Of a DNA stretch of 64,000 nucleotides, positions 63,522-64,000 are shown one piece after another (positions within the stretch are counted from its first letter, which is position 1; each line of letters opens with the position of its first letter). Where the stretch lies: the NCBI GenBank assembly GCA_963843645.1, contig CAWJLE010000002.1, positions 62,001-126,000 on the forward strand, written 5' to 3'. The DNA comes from CAWJLE01 sp963843645 (lineage in GTDB: Bacteria > Chloroflexota > Anaerolineae > DAOTYC01). The position numbers and the translations under genes are program-made. A model generated the notes under the pieces. It searched no databases. It was given only the letters and a program-made list of their open reading frames with translations, and was not told the DNA's origin.

Positions 63522-64000
63522 GTTCCTGTTCGCGTCGGGGCGCCGAGCCGCGAGCAAGCGCCGAGCAGACCGGCTCGAGCTTCTGCCGTTGACCTGCTCG
63601 TCCTGCAGCGCCGCCATGTCGGCGTCGACCATCATCTGGATCAGTTCCTCGAAAGACACCGTCGGCGTCCAGCCCAGCTTCGCGCTGCGCCTTGGCCGGA
63701 TTGCCGACCAGGAGATCGACTTCCGCCGGGCGGAAGAACTTGGCATCGACCATCGACGTGGTCGCGATAATCCATGTCGAGGCAGCCGAACGCCAGCTCG
63801 CACAACTCGGCGACCGAGTGCGTCTCGCCGGTGGCGACCAGGTAATCGTCCGGCTCCGGCTGCTGGAGCATCATCCACATGGCGCGGACGTAGTCGCCGG
63901 CGTAACCCCAATCGCGGCGCGCCTCCAGGTTGCCCAGGTGCAGCGTCTTCTCCAGGCCGAGCTTGATCCGGGCCGCGCCGTACGTCACCTTGTGCGTGAC
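63504..64000 (-). pseudogene. gmd: GDP-mannose 4,6-dehydratase, C-terminal part (cut by the window end; frame shifts)
   Basis: The N-terminal half lies beyond the right edge. The visible part reads VTYGAARIKLGLEKTLHLGNLEARRDWGYAGDYVRAMWMMLQ, then PDDYLVATGETHSVAELCELAF, VVDAKFFRPAEVDLLVGNPAKAQRELGWTPTVSFEELIQMMVDAD. LGNLEARRDWG and FFRP.EVD are diagnostic for GMD, an NADP-dependent SDR enzyme that makes GDP-4-keto-6-deoxymannose, precursor of GDP-fucose, rhamnose and perosamine. Two or more single-base breaks. The stop at 63504-63506 overlaps the phosphomutase start. Confidence 0.9.

Overview
The window is high-GC, tightly packed bacterial DNA. The gene content fits a Chloroflexota genome (Anaerolineae-like): ten long GT-C membrane proteins that all carry the same C-terminal beta-rich module, DUF2079, DUF2723 and DUF4870/RDD proteins, and very many long palindromic repeats. 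This placement is inference. No rRNA, tRNA or CRISPR array was seen.

Layout. 0-3.1 kb: tail of an OmpR-type response regulator, its histidine kinase, a universal stress protein and a Crp/Fnr regulator. 3.3-7.3 kb: a 2-hydroxyacyl-CoA-dehydratase-type activator and two partner proteins. 7.4-13.3 kb: a DUF4870 membrane protein, a GC-rich minisatellite, citramalate synthase, two RDD proteins and an MFS exporter. 13.6-19.7 kb (plus strand): an MNT/HEPN pair, a class V aminotransferase, then rubredoxin, a pyridine-nucleotide FAD reductase, a DJ-1/PfpI protein, a tandem ferritin-like protein ending in an encapsulin targeting peptide, and a Family 1 encapsulin shell protein. This is a nanocompartment locus. 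19.8-24.7 kb (minus): a duplicated TolB-like secreted protein, a flavin amine-oxidase-like protein, a PHP-domain protein and a GIY-YIG protein.

24.9-60.2 kb is one envelope-glycan cluster, nearly all on the minus strand. It has ten GT-C-fold glycosyltransferase-like membrane proteins, a polyprenyl-phosphate GT2, a flippase-like LPG-synthase-TM protein, a GT4, a rhamnosyltransferase-like GT2 and a UPF0158 protein. Many neighbours overlap by a few bases. 60.3-64.0 kb supplies precursors: polyprenyl diphosphate synthase (lipid carrier), phosphoglucomutase/phosphomannomutase and GDP-mannose 4,6-dehydratase (sugar nucleotides), with a TatD nuclease between them. A plausible reading is lipid-linked sugar donors made on polyprenyl phosphate, flipped, and transferred outside by the GT-C proteins.

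Two patterns overlie the genes. First, at least eight unrelated families of long palindromes are scattered through the window. Several copies lie in frame inside coding sequences and encode inserts in loops of membrane proteins. Second, two blocks (about 13.9-21.7 kb and 60.3-64.0 kb) carry dense single-base frame shifts, mostly one extra base, in genes whose catalytic motifs are all intact. These look like consensus errors rather than decay, but they split most genes there, including the encapsulin and its cargo.
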